Positions 5,711 to 14,337 of a stretch of 32,689 nucleotides of DNA are shown here, piece by piece (the stretch's first letter is position 1; the number at the start of each line of letters is the position of its first letter). Source of the stretch: an uncultured Oscillospiraceae bacterium (lineage in GTDB: Bacteria; Bacillota; Clostridia; Oscillospirales; Acutalibacteraceae); contig CAJKBW010000029.1 of NCBI GenBank assembly GCA_905198295.1, positions 1 to 32,689 on the forward strand. The letters run 5' to 3'. The notes under the pieces were generated by a model. It searched no databases and had not been told where the DNA came from. It saw nothing but the letters and a program-made list of their open reading frames with translations. A program made the translations under genes and the position numbers.

Positions 5711-8266
5711 TCATTCGATCCACTGTACCGGGCCGAGCACGCCGGACGGCGGCATCGCGAGAAAGGCGGAAAAGGCGTCCAGCTCCCGGTGACCCGGATT
5801 GTTCCGCACCTCGATCACCAGATGGTTTGTCCCGGTGCGCAGGCCGTCCAGCCGGAACCGGTATGGCGGCTGGATCCGCACCCCGCAGGGAACGCCGTTG
5901 AGGGCGACCTCCGCCGTCTCCCCAACCTGCCCGAGATCCAGCCATACCGGCATACCGGTATCGGCCGCCTCAAATGCCGTCTCATACCGGATCGCGCCGC
6001 TGAAACGCGGTTCTCCCCGGGATGACGTCACGTCGAACAGCGGGCTGTCCGCGGCCAGCGGCCGCCATGCCTCCCCGCCGGCGTCCTGCAGGGAAATGGT
6101 GTACCGCCACGTACAGGACTTCACGCTGCCCCGCGGCTGCCCCGCCTCCTGCGCGGTGTTGTCCGGCCCGAACACAAACGCACGTACCCCGAACGCCTCC
6201 AGCCGCAGCGGCATCCCGTCTTCCGGCGCATAAACCGCCGCTGCCGTATTGTCAAAGGCGTCGTAGCACACGCCGGTGCCGGTCACCGGCAGGATCAGCA
6301 CCGTATCGATCCGCGTACTCTGCTCGTTGAAAAACAGGAAAACATCGTTTTCTCCGCGGCGCAGATGATAAAACCGCAGATACGGGCAGGGCTGCTGCGC
6401 GGTGATATCTGCCCAGCCGCGTGCCTGTATCCAGTCCGCAAGCCCGTCCAGCGGCACCACCGTAAACGCCGGATCAAAGCGCCGGGCGTCGCTCCCCTCC
6501 GCGGTCGTGCGGCACAGCCCGTCCGCAAACACCACCGGGCAGCCCGCTTTTGCCACCGCCGCAAGGGCTTCCAGCAGCGCCTGCGGCAGGATCTCGCTGT
6601 ACGGCACGATCAGCGTCGAAAACGGAATGCGGTTGATCACCAGCCGGCCGTTCTCCACCGCAGCCGTCTCCAGCATGTCCGCCGGCACCACGTCGGCATT
6701 GAGCTGGCGGCGGGTCAGCGCTTTGAGCACCTTCTGGAACAGCATTTTATCCCCGCCGCACCATTCCGCCTCCGCGTTGTACAGCACCGCCGCGCTGAGC
6801 ATCGGTTCACCCCCGGTGAGCAGATGGCACATCCGCTGGGTGTACTGCATCAGCCGGCCGAACAGCGGAAACTGCGGATGGCGCCCCTGCGCATAAAAGT
6901 GCGGCGGGCAGTCGGCATCCGGATATTTCGGGGAAAATGCGTGCGGCACAAAACGGTTGATGCCGTTGACCAGCATGTGGTCGGTCATCCATTTCATCAT
7001 CGGCAGCCCTTCCGCCCAGCCGAACGCGCCGTAGATCTCGCAGAGCGCGCGCCCCTTTTTCCGCGGCTGGAGATGGGCGTGCGAGGCGCCCAGGCGCGCG
7101 AGGGCATAAGCGAAAAACTCCGGATCGGTGCCCGGCACCCAGGCGGTGTGGGGCATGTCGGTCATGCCGGGCAGCAGCTGGTGCAGCACCACGTCGATGC
7201 CGGCCATATCCTGCGCGTCGAGCGCGCGGAAATAATGCCCGGGTCCGATTCCCAACCGCATGTGGGCGTTCATGTCCTCCACCACGTGGCCGATGTATTC
7301 CACCCCGTGCGCACGGCACCAGTCTCCCAGCACGAAGGCAAAGCGCTCGCTGTACAGCCGGGTAATCGTGTCCATGTAGGCCTGCCGCAGCCGGGCGCTG
7401 CAGCCGTCGTGCGCAAACCACAGCGCCGGCAGCATCGCCTCCAGCTCCCGTGCATCGCAGCCGAGCGACCGTGCCAGCATGCCGGTCAGATCGTCCCCCC
7501 ACGGGAGAATCAGCCCGGGCTTGCCCACCGTATCGTAATACCCGCTCGTCGAGCTGTTGAAGCCCGGCTCATCCGAGAAAAAGCCGGCAAAGGTATTGCC
7601 GAAATAGGCATGAAAATGCGCATAATGCGGCTCGTATACCGCTTCGAGCATCGCGCGTCCGGCCTGCGGGGAGATCATGTGCAGATGGTTTTTCCGCGAA
7701 TCCGGGCAGCGTGGGGTGCGCAGCACAAAAAACAGCCGCCATACCCCGTCCGGAATATCCCACTCCACCATGCCGCCGCGGATGCGGTCGGTCAGCACGA
7801 GCGGTTCGCCTTCCAGCCGGTCGCCGCGTCCGGCCAGCCGGTAGGCGTAGACCCCCACCAGCTGCTCCTCTGCCGGATTGAACCGCTCCGCCATCACGCT
7901 GGCGTTCGGCAGCGGCCCGGCCGCATCCATATGGATCTCCCGGATATTTTTCTGCCGCAGGTCGTCCCGTCCTTTCGTGATCAGCCCGTTGGCAAAGCCG
8001 GTGGGAAACTGCCGGTCGTCGAGCAGCCACACCCGCATATCCCGCCGGCGCGCCTCCTCCAGGATGAACCCGAAATCCGCCCACCATTCGTCCTCGCAAA
8101 AATGCGGATGAATCCGGCTTTCCACGCAGAATTCCCGGATGTGGCTGCGCTGCATGGCGTCGATCTCTTCCCGCAGCACCGCGTGATCCTCCCCATGCTG
8201 CCAGAAAAACGGCAGCACATAGCTGCCCTCCTGCCCGTGCAGGCATTCTTCCAGCCGTGTATCCAT
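5711..8266 (-). CDS. large intracellular glycoside hydrolase, GH106-like (putative alpha-L-rhamnosidase type)
   Basis: This 851-residue protein has the layout of GH106/GH2-related glycosidases. An N-terminal barrel region is rich in acidic and aromatic motifs (FCVESRIHPHF about 46-56, FFSDEPGF about 229-236, YIGHVVEDMN about 324-333, CEIYGAFGW about 409-417). A central region follows, and then a C-terminal beta-sandwich of the GH2 sugar-binding type (about 735-835, with LDLGQVGETAEVALNG). Candidate catalytic acids such as E233, E330 and E410 are seen but not proven. No signal peptide is visible, so it probably acts on imported oligosaccharides. The start at 8266 has GGGAGGA about 9 nt upstream. 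It follows an isomerase gene of the L-fucose/arabinose type with a near-identical promoter, pointing to L-rhamnose or L-fucose glycosides. The GH family is moderately sure; the substrate is inferred. Confidence 0.75.
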   Translation of the reverse strand: MDTRLEECLHGQEGSYVLPFFWQHGEDHAVLREEIDAMQRSHIREFCVESRIHPHFCEDEWWADFGFILEEARRRDMRVWLLDDRQFPTGFANGLITKGRDDLRQKNIREIHMDAAGPLPNASVMAERFNPAEEQLVGVYAYRLAGRGDRLEGEPLVLTDRIRGGMVEWDIPDGVWRLFFVLRTPRCPDSRKNHLHMISPQAGRAMLEAVYEPHYAHFHAYFGNTFAGFFSDEPGFNSSTSGYYDTVGKPGLILPWGDDLTGMLARSLGCDARELEAMLPALWFAHDGCSARLRQAYMDTITRLYSERFAFVLGDWCRAHGVEYIGHVVEDMNAHMRLGIGPGHYFRALDAQDMAGIDVVLHQLLPGMTDMPHTAWVPGTDPEFFAYALARLGASHAHLQPRKKGRALCEIYGAFGWAEGLPMMKWMTDHMLVNGINRFVPHAFSPKYPDADCPPHFYAQGRHPQFPLFGRLMQYTQRMCHLLTGGEPMLSAAVLYNAEAEWCGGDKMLFQKVLKALTRRQLNADVVPADMLETAAVENGRLVINRIPFSTLIVPYSEILPQALLEALAAVAKAGCPVVFADGLCRTTAEGSDARRFDPAFTVVPLDGLADWIQARGWADITAQQPCPYLRFYHLRRGENDVFLFFNEQSTRIDTVLILPVTGTGVCYDAFDNTAAAVYAPEDGMPLRLEAFGVRAFVFGPDNTAQEAGQPRGSVKSCTWRYTISLQDAGGEAWRPLAADSPLFDVTSSRGEPRFSGAIRYETAFEAADTGMPVWLDLGQVGETAEVALNGVPCGVRIQPPYRFRLDGLRTGTNHLVIEVRNNPGHRELDAFSAFLAMPPSGVLGPVQWIE

Positions 8267-8301
8267 ACCGTTCCGTCCTCCCCGTCTGTCCGTTTGCCTT
8301 C

Positions 8302-8330
8302 AGTATAGGGCGGCATTTCCGCCGCGTCAA
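8302..8330 (-). promoter_or_regulatory. promoter of the glycoside hydrolase gene, with palindromic spacer
   Basis: TTGACG (8325-8330), a 17-nt spacer and TATACT (8302-8307) face the glycosidase gene. The spacer itself contains the inverted repeat GGCGG-AAATG-CCGCC, a likely site for a regulator. Confidence 0.8.
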
Positions 8331-8382
8331 GCGGCGCCGGCTTTTTGGCAATTCTCCCGAATGACCGTGCAACAATCAACAG

Positions 8383-8411
8383 AAAAAGCGCCGGCAGCAA
8401 CCTGCCGGCGC
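8383..8411 (-). terminator. terminator of the isomerase gene
   Basis: A perfect 10-bp stem, GCGCCGGCAG (8388-8397) with CTGCCGGCGC (8402-8411), is followed on the minus strand by TTTTT. It separates the isomerase gene from the glycosidase, which then starts from its own promoter. Confidence 0.9.
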
Positions 8412-8425
8412 CTCCTGTTTTCGGT

Positions 8426-9919
8426 TTACTTAAACGGGTTTTCCCCTGGATAGGGCAGGTTTTTCGGCTGGTTGTAGGCGATGTCCGCCACGCCGAGATA
8501 CTGGAACACATCGTGCAGCACCCGCCCGGCGTGGCCGAACGCCACGGCGCCGTGATGCGGATAGCGCTTGCCGATGAGCACATGGCGGTAAAAGCGCCCC
8601 ATCTCCGGAATCGCAAATATGCCGATACCGCCGAACGACCGGGTCGCGACCGGCAGTACCTCACCCTGCGCGATGTAGGCATGCAGGCTCGCGTCCGCCG
8701 CGCTCTGCAGGCGGAAAAAGGTGATGTCGCCGGGTGCGATGTCCCCCTCCAGCGTACCGCGGGTGAAATCCGGCGTGCCCCCCTGCTCAAGCAGGCGGTT
8801 CTGGATGAGCTGGAACTTGATCCCGCAGCCGTCACACAGCCGGCACTGCGGGGTATTGCCGCAGTGGAAGCCCATGAAGGTATCGGTGAGGGAATACGGG
8901 AATTTGCCGGCAATCTCCTGCTCGTACATATCGCGCGGCACCGAGTTGTTGATATCCAGCAGGGTGACCGCACCACCGGTCACGCAGGCGCCGATGTATT
9001 CGCTCAGCGCACCATAAATATCCACCTCGCAGGCGACCGGGATGCCGCGCGCGGCAAGGCGGCTGTTGACATAGCACGGCTCGAAACCGAACGCCTCCGG
9101 GAAGGCCGGCCAGCATTTGTCCGCAAAGGCGACAAACGGCCGTGCGCCGCGGTTGGCGTCCGCCCAGTCGAGCAGGGTCAGCTCAAACTGCGCCATACGC
9201 TCGAGCAGGTCCGGATAGCGGTTTCCCTCACCAAGCTCTCTGGCCATATCGGCGGCCACCGCCGGAATGCGGGCATCCCCGGCGTGCGCCTTGTAGGCGA
9301 CCAGCAGATCCAGCTCGGAGTTTTCCTGAATTTCCACCCCGAGATCATACAGCGGCTTGATCGGCGCATTGCAGGCGAAAAAGTCCTGCGGCCGCGGCCC
9401 GAAAGTGATGATTTTCAGCCCCTTAAGCCCGATCAGCGCCCGTGCCGCCGGCACGAATTCTTCGATCATGGCGGCCACCTCGTCGGCTGTACCGACCGGG
9501 TATTCCGGAATATGGGCGCCGAGCCGGCGCAGGCCAAGGTTGTAGGAGCAGTTGAGCATGCCGCAGTAGGCATCCCCGCGGCCGTTAATGAGGTCGTCGC
9601 CGGTCTCCTCCGCCGCGGCCGCATACATCACCGGCCCGTCAAACTTCTGCGCAATCAGCGTTTCCGGCGTCTCCGGCCCAAAATTGCCGAGGAACACCGC
9701 CAACGCGTTGCAGCCGGCCGCCTTCACCTCATCCACGGCGCGCAGCATATCGCCCTCGTTTTCCACCGTGGTTTTCGCCTCGTAGATGTCGATTCCGCGC
9801 GTGCGGCAGGCCTCCGCCACCGCCGCCCGCCGCCGCTGCGACAGCGAAATCACAAAGCAGTCACGGCTGACCGCGATCAGTCCCATGCGCACCTGCGGTA
9901 TGTTCATTGAAAAGGCCAT
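8426..9919 (-). CDS. L-fucose/L-arabinose isomerase-family protein
   Basis: This 497-residue protein belongs to the FucI/AraA isomerase fold, which interconverts aldoses and ketoses using a divalent metal. Glu298 (ACEVDIYG) and Asp322 (LLDINNS) are 24 residues apart, as are the metal ligands E337 and D361 of E. coli FucI. Further His candidates are H352 (GFHCGN) and H455/H456 (RYPHHGAVAFGH). A Cys cluster (CRLCDGCG, about 359-365) sits next to H352 and is unusual for a plain isomerase. The start at 9919 (MAFSMNIPQ) has GGGGAG about 9 nt upstream. The open frame continues upstream through the promoter and was trimmed. It lies upstream of the glycosidase with a matching promoter, so it probably handles the released deoxysugar. 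Whether it acts on fucose, rhamnose or arabinose is open. Confidence 0.85.
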   Translation of the reverse strand: MAFSMNIPQVRMGLIAVSRDCFVISLSQRRRAAVAEACRTRGIDIYEAKTTVENEGDMLRAVDEVKAAGCNALAVFLGNFGPETPETLIAQKFDGPVMYAAAAEETGDDLINGRGDAYCGMLNCSYNLGLRRLGAHIPEYPVGTADEVAAMIEEFVPAARALIGLKGLKIITFGPRPQDFFACNAPIKPLYDLGVEIQENSELDLLVAYKAHAGDARIPAVAADMARELGEGNRYPDLLERMAQFELTLLDWADANRGARPFVAFADKCWPAFPEAFGFEPCYVNSRLAARGIPVACEVDIYGALSEYIGACVTGGAVTLLDINNSVPRDMYEQEIAGKFPYSLTDTFMGFHCGNTPQCRLCDGCGIKFQLIQNRLLEQGGTPDFTRGTLEGDIAPGDITFFRLQSAADASLHAYIAQGEVLPVATRSFGGIGIFAIPEMGRFYRHVLIGKRYPHHGAVAFGHAGRVLHDVFQYLGVADIAYNQPKNLPYPGENPFK

Positions 9920-9952
9920 ATTTCCCAACTCCCCCGTACTGGTTTTGGTTTC

Positions 9953-9981
9953 AGTATACCCGCCCCTGTCCTGACCGTCAA
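9953..9981 (-). promoter_or_regulatory. promoter of the isomerase gene
   Basis: TTGACG (9976-9981), 17 nt, TATACT (9953-9958). Both hexamers, the spacing and the flanking GC and GAA bases are the same as at the glycosidase promoter. Confidence 0.85.
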
Positions 9982-10096
9982 GCGAAAAAGCGGAGCAGGG
10001 CAAAAAAGCGGAATCCTGCCGAAATACCGGAGCTTTTTGCAAAACGTCACCACCGCCCGTCCGTCGGCGTAGACTGGGAAAAAAGGAGGAATGGGT

Positions 10097-10828
10097 ATGC
10101 GTGCGCGACTTCGTCCGCGTTTTTCCGGCTTTCGCCGGCGTTATTATGGCTATGCGGAGAAAAAACGGATCCGGCGGCGCCTGCGATTGACAGCGCTCGT
10201 TGCCGCCGTCTGCCTTCTTGCGGTGCTGATCAATGCGCGCATCGCGCCGCTTCTGCGTGTATACGCCGCAAACGCGGCGCGCTCCGCGATGACCGAGGCG
10301 ATCAACACCGCCGTTACGAAGGTGATTGACGGCAGCGAAATCCGGTATGCCGATCTCATTCAGGTGCAGACCGACAGCAGCGACAACATTATTGCCATTG
10401 AATCGGATATACTAAAAATCAACCGTCTTAAAGCGGAGGTCACGAATGCGGTGCTCGAGGAGCTCAAAAGCGCGCGGTATCATCAGGTGAGCGTGCCGCT
10501 CGGCGACCTGCTTGGCGGCAATCTGCTGCTCGGGCGCGGACCGCGCATCCCGGTACGTATCAGCGTCGCCGGCTCGGTGGAAACCGGCATGGAAAGCCGG
10601 TTTACCAGCGCCGGCATCAACCAGACCAGCCACCAGATCAGCATGACGGTGCAGCTTGCGCTGTTTTCCGCCGTGCCGGGCAGCGAGGAAACGGTGGATG
10701 TCCAATCGCAGTTTCTCATTGCGGAAACGGTGCTCGTCGGCAAGGTGCCGGATTCGTTCACCAATGTCACCGGGGATGACCGGGACACGATCGGAAAAAT
10801 ATTCGATTATGCCGGCACGCAGCAGTAG
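10097..10828 (+). CDS. yunB: sporulation protein YunB
   Basis: This 243-residue protein matches the YunB family of spore-forming Firmicutes, which is expressed in the mother cell in Bacillus subtilis and needed for efficient sporulation. It has a basic N-terminus, one membrane segment (about 28-46: LTALVAAVCLLAVLI) and then an extracytoplasmic domain. The family-like stretches are VTKVIDG, VPLGDLLGGNLLLGRGPRIPV and the C-terminal FLIAETVLVGKVPDSF. Two ATGs lie six bases apart. AAAGGAGG abuts the first and is 7 nt from the second at 10097, so I chose the second. It is read alone, divergent from the isomerase gene and just ahead of ligA. I could not recognise a sigma-E promoter with confidence. 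Confidence 0.9.
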   Translation: MRARLRPRFSGFRRRYYGYAEKKRIRRRLRLTALVAAVCLLAVLINARIAPLLRVYAANAARSAMTEAINTAVTKVIDGSEIRYADLIQVQTDSSDNIIAIESDILKINRLKAEVTNAVLEELKSARYHQVSVPLGDLLGGNLLLGRGPRIPVRISVAGSVETGMESRFTSAGINQTSHQISMTVQLALFSAVPGSEETVDVQSQFLIAETVLVGKVPDSFTNVTGDDRDTIGKIFDYAGTQQ

Positions 10829-10845
10829 CGTTTCCGGGAAAAATC

Positions 10846-10854
10846 TGGTATACT
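10846..10854 (+). promoter_or_regulatory. extended -10 promoter of ligA
   Basis: TATACT (10849-10854) is preceded by TG plus one base (TGG, 10846-10848), an extended -10. No good -35 is seen. The predicted start point near 10861 makes the ATG at 10864 nearly leaderless and favours the later ligA start. Confidence 0.6.
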
Positions 10855-10890
10855 GAGTGAAGTATGTCAACAGAAAGCGGGTTGAACAGT

Positions 10891-12870
10891 ATGGACTTGG
10901 AACAGGCGCGCCGGCGTGTGCAGGAACTGCGGGAGGTTATCGATTACCATTCCCGCCGCTACTACGATCAGGATGAACCGGAGATCGAGGACGATGAATT
11001 CGACCGGCTGACCCGCGAGCTGCGGGAGCTTGAGGGGCAGTACCCGGAGCTGATCACCCCGGATTCGTATACCCAGCGCGTGCACGGGGAAATTTCCAGC
11101 CTGTTCACGCCGGTGGAACACGCCGTGCCGCTCGCGAGCCTGCAGGATGTGTTCTCGTTCGACGAAGTGAAGGAATTCGACGAACGGGTGAAAGAAACGG
11201 CAGAAGATGCGGTTTATGTGGTGGAGCCGAAAATCGACGGTCTGTCGGTGGCGCTCGAATATGTAAACGGCGAATTTGTACGCGGCGCGACCCGCGGCGA
11301 CGGGCAGGTCGGCGAGGATGTCACCGCCAACCTGCGGACAATTAAGGCCATTCCGAAAACGCTCACCCGGCCGGTGCCGCATGTCATCGTGCGCGGCGAG
11401 GTGTATATGCCGCGGGATCAGTTCGCAAAGCTGGTGCAGGCACAGGAGGAGAACGGCGAAAAGGCGTTCAAAAACCCGCGCAACGCCGCGGCCGGTTCGC
11501 TGCGGCAGAAGGATCCCGCCGTCACCCGTGGACGGCACCTGTCTGTTTTCGTGTTCAATCTCCAGCTCATCGAGGGCGAAACGGTGACCTCTCACGACGG
11601 CTCGCTCGCCCTGATGAAGGAGCTGGGCTTTTCCATCATCCCCTTTCATGTGACCACCGCCTCCATCACGGAGGTGCTCGATGAAATCGAACGCATCGGC
11701 AGCGTGCGCACCACTCTGCCGTTCGATATTGACGGCGCGGTGGTAAAGGTCAATGACTTTGCCCAGCGCGAACAGCTCGGCAGCACCTCGAAATTCCCCA
11801 AATGGGCGGCGGCCTATAAATACCCGCCGGAGGAAAAGGAAACCACCCTGCTGGATGTGGAAATCAACGTCGGCCGCACCGGCGTGCTCACCCCCACCGG
11901 CGTGTTTGAGCCGGTGACCCTGGCCGGCACCACCGTCAGCCGCGCGACCCTGCACAATGAGGATTTCATCCGCGAAAAGGCGCTCGCCGTCGGCGATACG
12001 GTGGTGCTGCGCAAGGCGGGCGATATCATCCCGGAAGTGGTGCGGGTAACCCGGCATAAGGAGGGCGCACTGCCCTTCGCCATGCCGCACACCTGCCCAT
12101 CCTGCGGCTCGGAGGTGGTCCGCGAGGAGGACGAGGCCGCGCTGCGCTGCAATAATCCGGAATGTCCCGCCCAGCGGCTGCGGCATCTGATTCATTTCGC
12201 CAGCCGCGACGCGATGGATATCGAAGGGCTCGGCCCCGCGGTGCTCGAGCAGCTGGTAAAGGAAAACCTTGTCCAAAACGCCTATAACCTGTTCCACCTC
12301 GACCGGGAAAAGGTCGCCGCGCTTGACCGTATGGGCGACAAATCGGCGGATAACCTGCTCGCTGCCATCGAAAAGGCCAGAGATGCCGATCTTTACCGCG
12401 TGATTTTTGCATTGGGCATCCGGCACATCGGCCAGAAGGCCGCCAAACTTCTCGCCGAACGCTTCGGCACGATGGAGGCAATCCTCGCCGCCTCAGCGGA
12501 GGATATGGCCGCCATCGACGGCTTCGGCGGAATCATGGCGGAAACGGCTGCGCAGTTCTTCGCCCTGCCGCAAAGCCGGCATTTTATCGAGCAGCTTGCC
12601 GCCGCCGGGGTCAATATGACCTGTAAGACCGAACGGGCGGACGCCCGCTTCGCCGGCATGACCTTCGTGCTCACCGGCACACTGCCTACCCTCAAGCGGG
12701 ACGAAGCCTCCGCCATCATCGAAAAATTCGGCGGCAAGACCGCCGGCAGCGTATCCAAAAAGACCAGCGTCGTCCTCGCCGGCGAGGATGCAGGCAGTAA
12801 GCTCACCAAAGCCCAGCAGCTCGGCGTGCGCATTATCGGCGAGGATGAATTCCGCCAAATGATTGAGTAA
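10891..12870 (+). CDS. ligA: NAD-dependent DNA ligase LigA
   Basis: This enzyme seals nicks in DNA during replication and repair using NAD+. The domains are complete and in order. The N-terminal Ia domain includes YYDQDEPEIEDDEFDRL. The nucleotidyltransferase has the AMP-accepting Lys114 in EPKIDG. An OB fold follows, then a four-Cys zinc finger (CPSCGS ... CNNPECPAQ), helix-hairpin-helix repeats (IEGLGPAVLEQL, GIRHIGQKAAKLL, IDGFGGIM) and a C-terminal BRCT domain (FVLTGTLPTLKRDEA). The 659 residues are close to the usual 660-670. An in-frame ATG at 10864 would add nine residues. The ATG at 10891 aligns with the start of known LigA proteins (MDLEQARRRV) and is preferred although its ribosome site is weak. 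This is an essential housekeeping gene. Confidence 0.97.
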   Translation: MDLEQARRRVQELREVIDYHSRRYYDQDEPEIEDDEFDRLTRELRELEGQYPELITPDSYTQRVHGEISSLFTPVEHAVPLASLQDVFSFDEVKEFDERVKETAEDAVYVVEPKIDGLSVALEYVNGEFVRGATRGDGQVGEDVTANLRTIKAIPKTLTRPVPHVIVRGEVYMPRDQFAKLVQAQEENGEKAFKNPRNAAAGSLRQKDPAVTRGRHLSVFVFNLQLIEGETVTSHDGSLALMKELGFSIIPFHVTTASITEVLDEIERIGSVRTTLPFDIDGAVVKVNDFAQREQLGSTSKFPKWAAAYKYPPEEKETTLLDVEINVGRTGVLTPTGVFEPVTLAGTTVSRATLHNEDFIREKALAVGDTVVLRKAGDIIPEVVRVTRHKEGALPFAMPHTCPSCGSEVVREEDEAALRCNNPECPAQRLRHLIHFASRDAMDIEGLGPAVLEQLVKENLVQNAYNLFHLDREKVAALDRMGDKSADNLLAAIEKARDADLYRVIFALGIRHIGQKAAKLLAERFGTMEAILAASAEDMAAIDGFGGIMAETAAQFFALPQSRHFIEQLAAAGVNMTCKTERADARFAGMTFVLTGTLPTLKRDEASAIIEKFGGKTAGSVSKKTSVVLAGEDAGSKLTKAQQLGVRIIGEDEFRQMIE

Positions 12871-12885
12871 ACGGCGAAGCAAAAG

Positions 12886-12918
12886 AGCCGGGAGGCCTTA
12901 CGGAACTCCCGGCTTTTT
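12886..12918 (+). terminator. terminator of ligA
   Basis: AGCCGGGAG (12886-12894) pairs with CTCCCGGCT (12906-12914) and runs into TTTTT, 15 nt after the ligA stop codon. Confidence 0.9.
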
Positions 12919-13049
12919 CCATGCCCGCTGCTGCACGGGTTTGGCTATAAGCTTTGCCTGCCGGCATAATCGTCTGCGGCTGATCCCCGGCCTTCCCGCC
13001 GCCCAATGTGGCGGCATAATCCTTTCCTCTTCCCGCCGGTCGTACTTTG

Positions 13050-13058
13050 TGGTATAAT
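13050..13058 (+). promoter_or_regulatory. promoter of the phosphatase-ruvX pair
   Basis: A perfect TATAAT (13053-13058) is preceded by TGG, making an extended -10. The -35 region is poor. The 200 bases between the ligA terminator and this site show no gene. Confidence 0.65.
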
Positions 13059-13118
13059 GGGGAAAAATCACGTCTGCCGTTCAGCCGGCGGACAGGCAAG
13101 CAGGAAGGCAGGAAGCTC

Positions 13119-13790
13119 ATGACAACGCTATATCTCGTCCGCCACTGTGAGGCGGAAGGCAATACCGCCCGGATCTTTCAGGGCAGCATCGACCGCGACA
13201 TCAGCCCGAACGGCCAAAAGCAGCTCGAGCGGCTCGCGGAGCGGTTCCGGGATATCCCGCTCGCAGCGGTGTACTCCAGCCCGCTTTTGCGCGCCTATAA
13301 AACCGCGCAGGCGGTCAACCGCTGGCACGGCCTGCCGATTGTCACCGACGACCGGCTGAAAGAGATCAACGGCGGCGTATGGGAAGGGCGGCCGTGGGCC
13401 GAGCTGCCGGCGCTGTATCCCGAGGACAGCCGCCGCTGGCTGCAGGAGCCGTGGAACTTTCACCCGCAGGACGGCGAAGCGATGCCCGCGGTGTACGCCC
13501 GCATGGCCGAGGCGCTCACCGCCATCGCCGCCACCCACGACGGCCAAACGGTAGCGGTCGCCTCGCATGGCTGCGCGATCCGCAACGCTTTGTGCTGGGC
13601 GCACGGCCTGCCGGTGGAGCAGCTCAACGCGATCGCCTGGTGCGATAACACGGCGGTGGCCTGCCTGGAATTTACGGGCGCGTCGGTGCGTCTGGTCTAC
13701 GAAAACGATAACAGTCACCTGGATAAAGACGTGTCCACCTTCGAAAAGCAGTCCTGGTGGCGCGCGGAAACCGAAAATCCGTTTGAATGA
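13119..13790 (+). CDS. histidine phosphatase family protein (phosphoglycerate mutase-like)
   Basis: This 223-residue enzyme of the phosphoglycerate mutase/acid phosphatase superfamily uses a phospho-His intermediate. The catalytic motif reads LVRHCEAEGN, with Cys in place of the usual Gly of RHG. The second His is in VASHGCAIRNAL. The Arg/Glu pattern SSPLLRAYKTAQ and the EINGGVWEGRPW segment are typical of GpmB/CobC-like phosphatases. The substrate cannot be read from sequence. The start at 13119 has AGGAAG just upstream, while the longer open frame begins inside the promoter. It precedes ruvX by 15 nt and is probably cotranscribed with it. Confidence 0.9.
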   Translation: MTTLYLVRHCEAEGNTARIFQGSIDRDISPNGQKQLERLAERFRDIPLAAVYSSPLLRAYKTAQAVNRWHGLPIVTDDRLKEINGGVWEGRPWAELPALYPEDSRRWLQEPWNFHPQDGEAMPAVYARMAEALTAIAATHDGQTVAVASHGCAIRNALCWAHGLPVEQLNAIAWCDNTAVACLEFTGASVRLVYENDNSHLDKDVSTFEKQSWWRAETENPFE

Positions 13791-13805
13791 GAAAGGACGG
13801 CGCAT

Positions 13806-14243
13806 ATGCGTATATTAGCCGTTGACCTCGGTCTGGCGCGCACCGGTATCGCCGTATCCGACCCGGGCGGCATGATCGCGGCGCCGGTGGGCACCATTGC
13901 CGAGCGGCATATGGACGTGCTGCTGCAGAAGGTTGCCGCGGCGGCCGCCGAACAAAAGGCGGAGGCGATCGTCGTCGGCCATCCCCGCAATATGGACGGC
14001 ACCCGGGGCGAGAGCGCACAGCGGGCGGAAGCGTTCGCCGCGGCCCTGGGCGAAACGACCGGGCTGCCGGTGAACCTGTGGGATGAGCGGCTGACCACCG
14101 CATCGGCCATCGGTTATCTCAACATGACCGATACCCGCGGCAAAAAGCGCAAGGCGGTGGTGGACACCGTTGCCGCTACCATAATTCTGCAGGACTATCT
14201 CGATTCTCTGCGCCTGCGCAAAGAGCGGGAAACACAGGCGTGA
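13806..14243 (+). CDS. ruvX: RuvX/YqgF-family putative Holliday junction resolvase / rRNA processing nuclease
   Basis: This 145-residue RNase H-fold nuclease of the YqgF family is linked in E. coli to 16S rRNA 5' maturation and is also called a putative Holliday junction resolvase. The catalytic acidic motifs are visible: Asp7 in LAVDLGLARTG, the VVGHPRNMDG strand, Glu in WDERLTT and the last Asp in KAVVDTVAA. GAAAGGA lies 9 nt before the ATG. It closes a short operon with the phosphatase and is followed directly by a terminator. Confidence 0.95.
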   Translation: MRILAVDLGLARTGIAVSDPGGMIAAPVGTIAERHMDVLLQKVAAAAAEQKAEAIVVGHPRNMDGTRGESAQRAEAFAAALGETTGLPVNLWDERLTTASAIGYLNMTDTRGKKRKAVVDTVAATIILQDYLDSLRLRKERETQA

Positions 14244-14246
14244 AAA

Positions 14247-14270
14247 GGCGGCGGCATCGCCGCCTTTTTT
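14247..14270 (+). terminator. terminator of ruvX
   Basis: GGCGGCG (14247-14253) and CGCCGCC (14258-14264) form the stem around GCAT, with TTTTTT after it. It starts a few bases after the ruvX stop codon. Confidence 0.9.
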
Positions 14271-14337
14271 GGCGCATACTTTTCCCGGATTTTGGCACCC
14301 TAAAACCGAAAACACGGGAACAGGAAGGGGAACGTTC

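Noticed and set aside
6365..8308. Long plus-strand open frame opposite the glycoside hydrolase
   Set aside because: The reverse frame of a GC-rich gene stays open by codon bias. Its product is His/Arg/Gln-rich with no domain, and the minus-strand gene has clear motifs, promoter and ribosome site.
8345..9910. Long plus-strand open frame opposite the isomerase gene
   Set aside because: Same reason: an antisense shadow with no ribosome site or recognisable family.
9990..10090. Sigma-E-type promoter for yunB
   Set aside because: Family knowledge predicts one, but no convincing -35/-10 pair of that type could be placed; only loose matches near CGTAGACT were seen.
10867..12426. Minus-strand open frame opposite ligA
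   Set aside because: It covers the sense-coded ligase domains exactly out of frame and its product has no motif.
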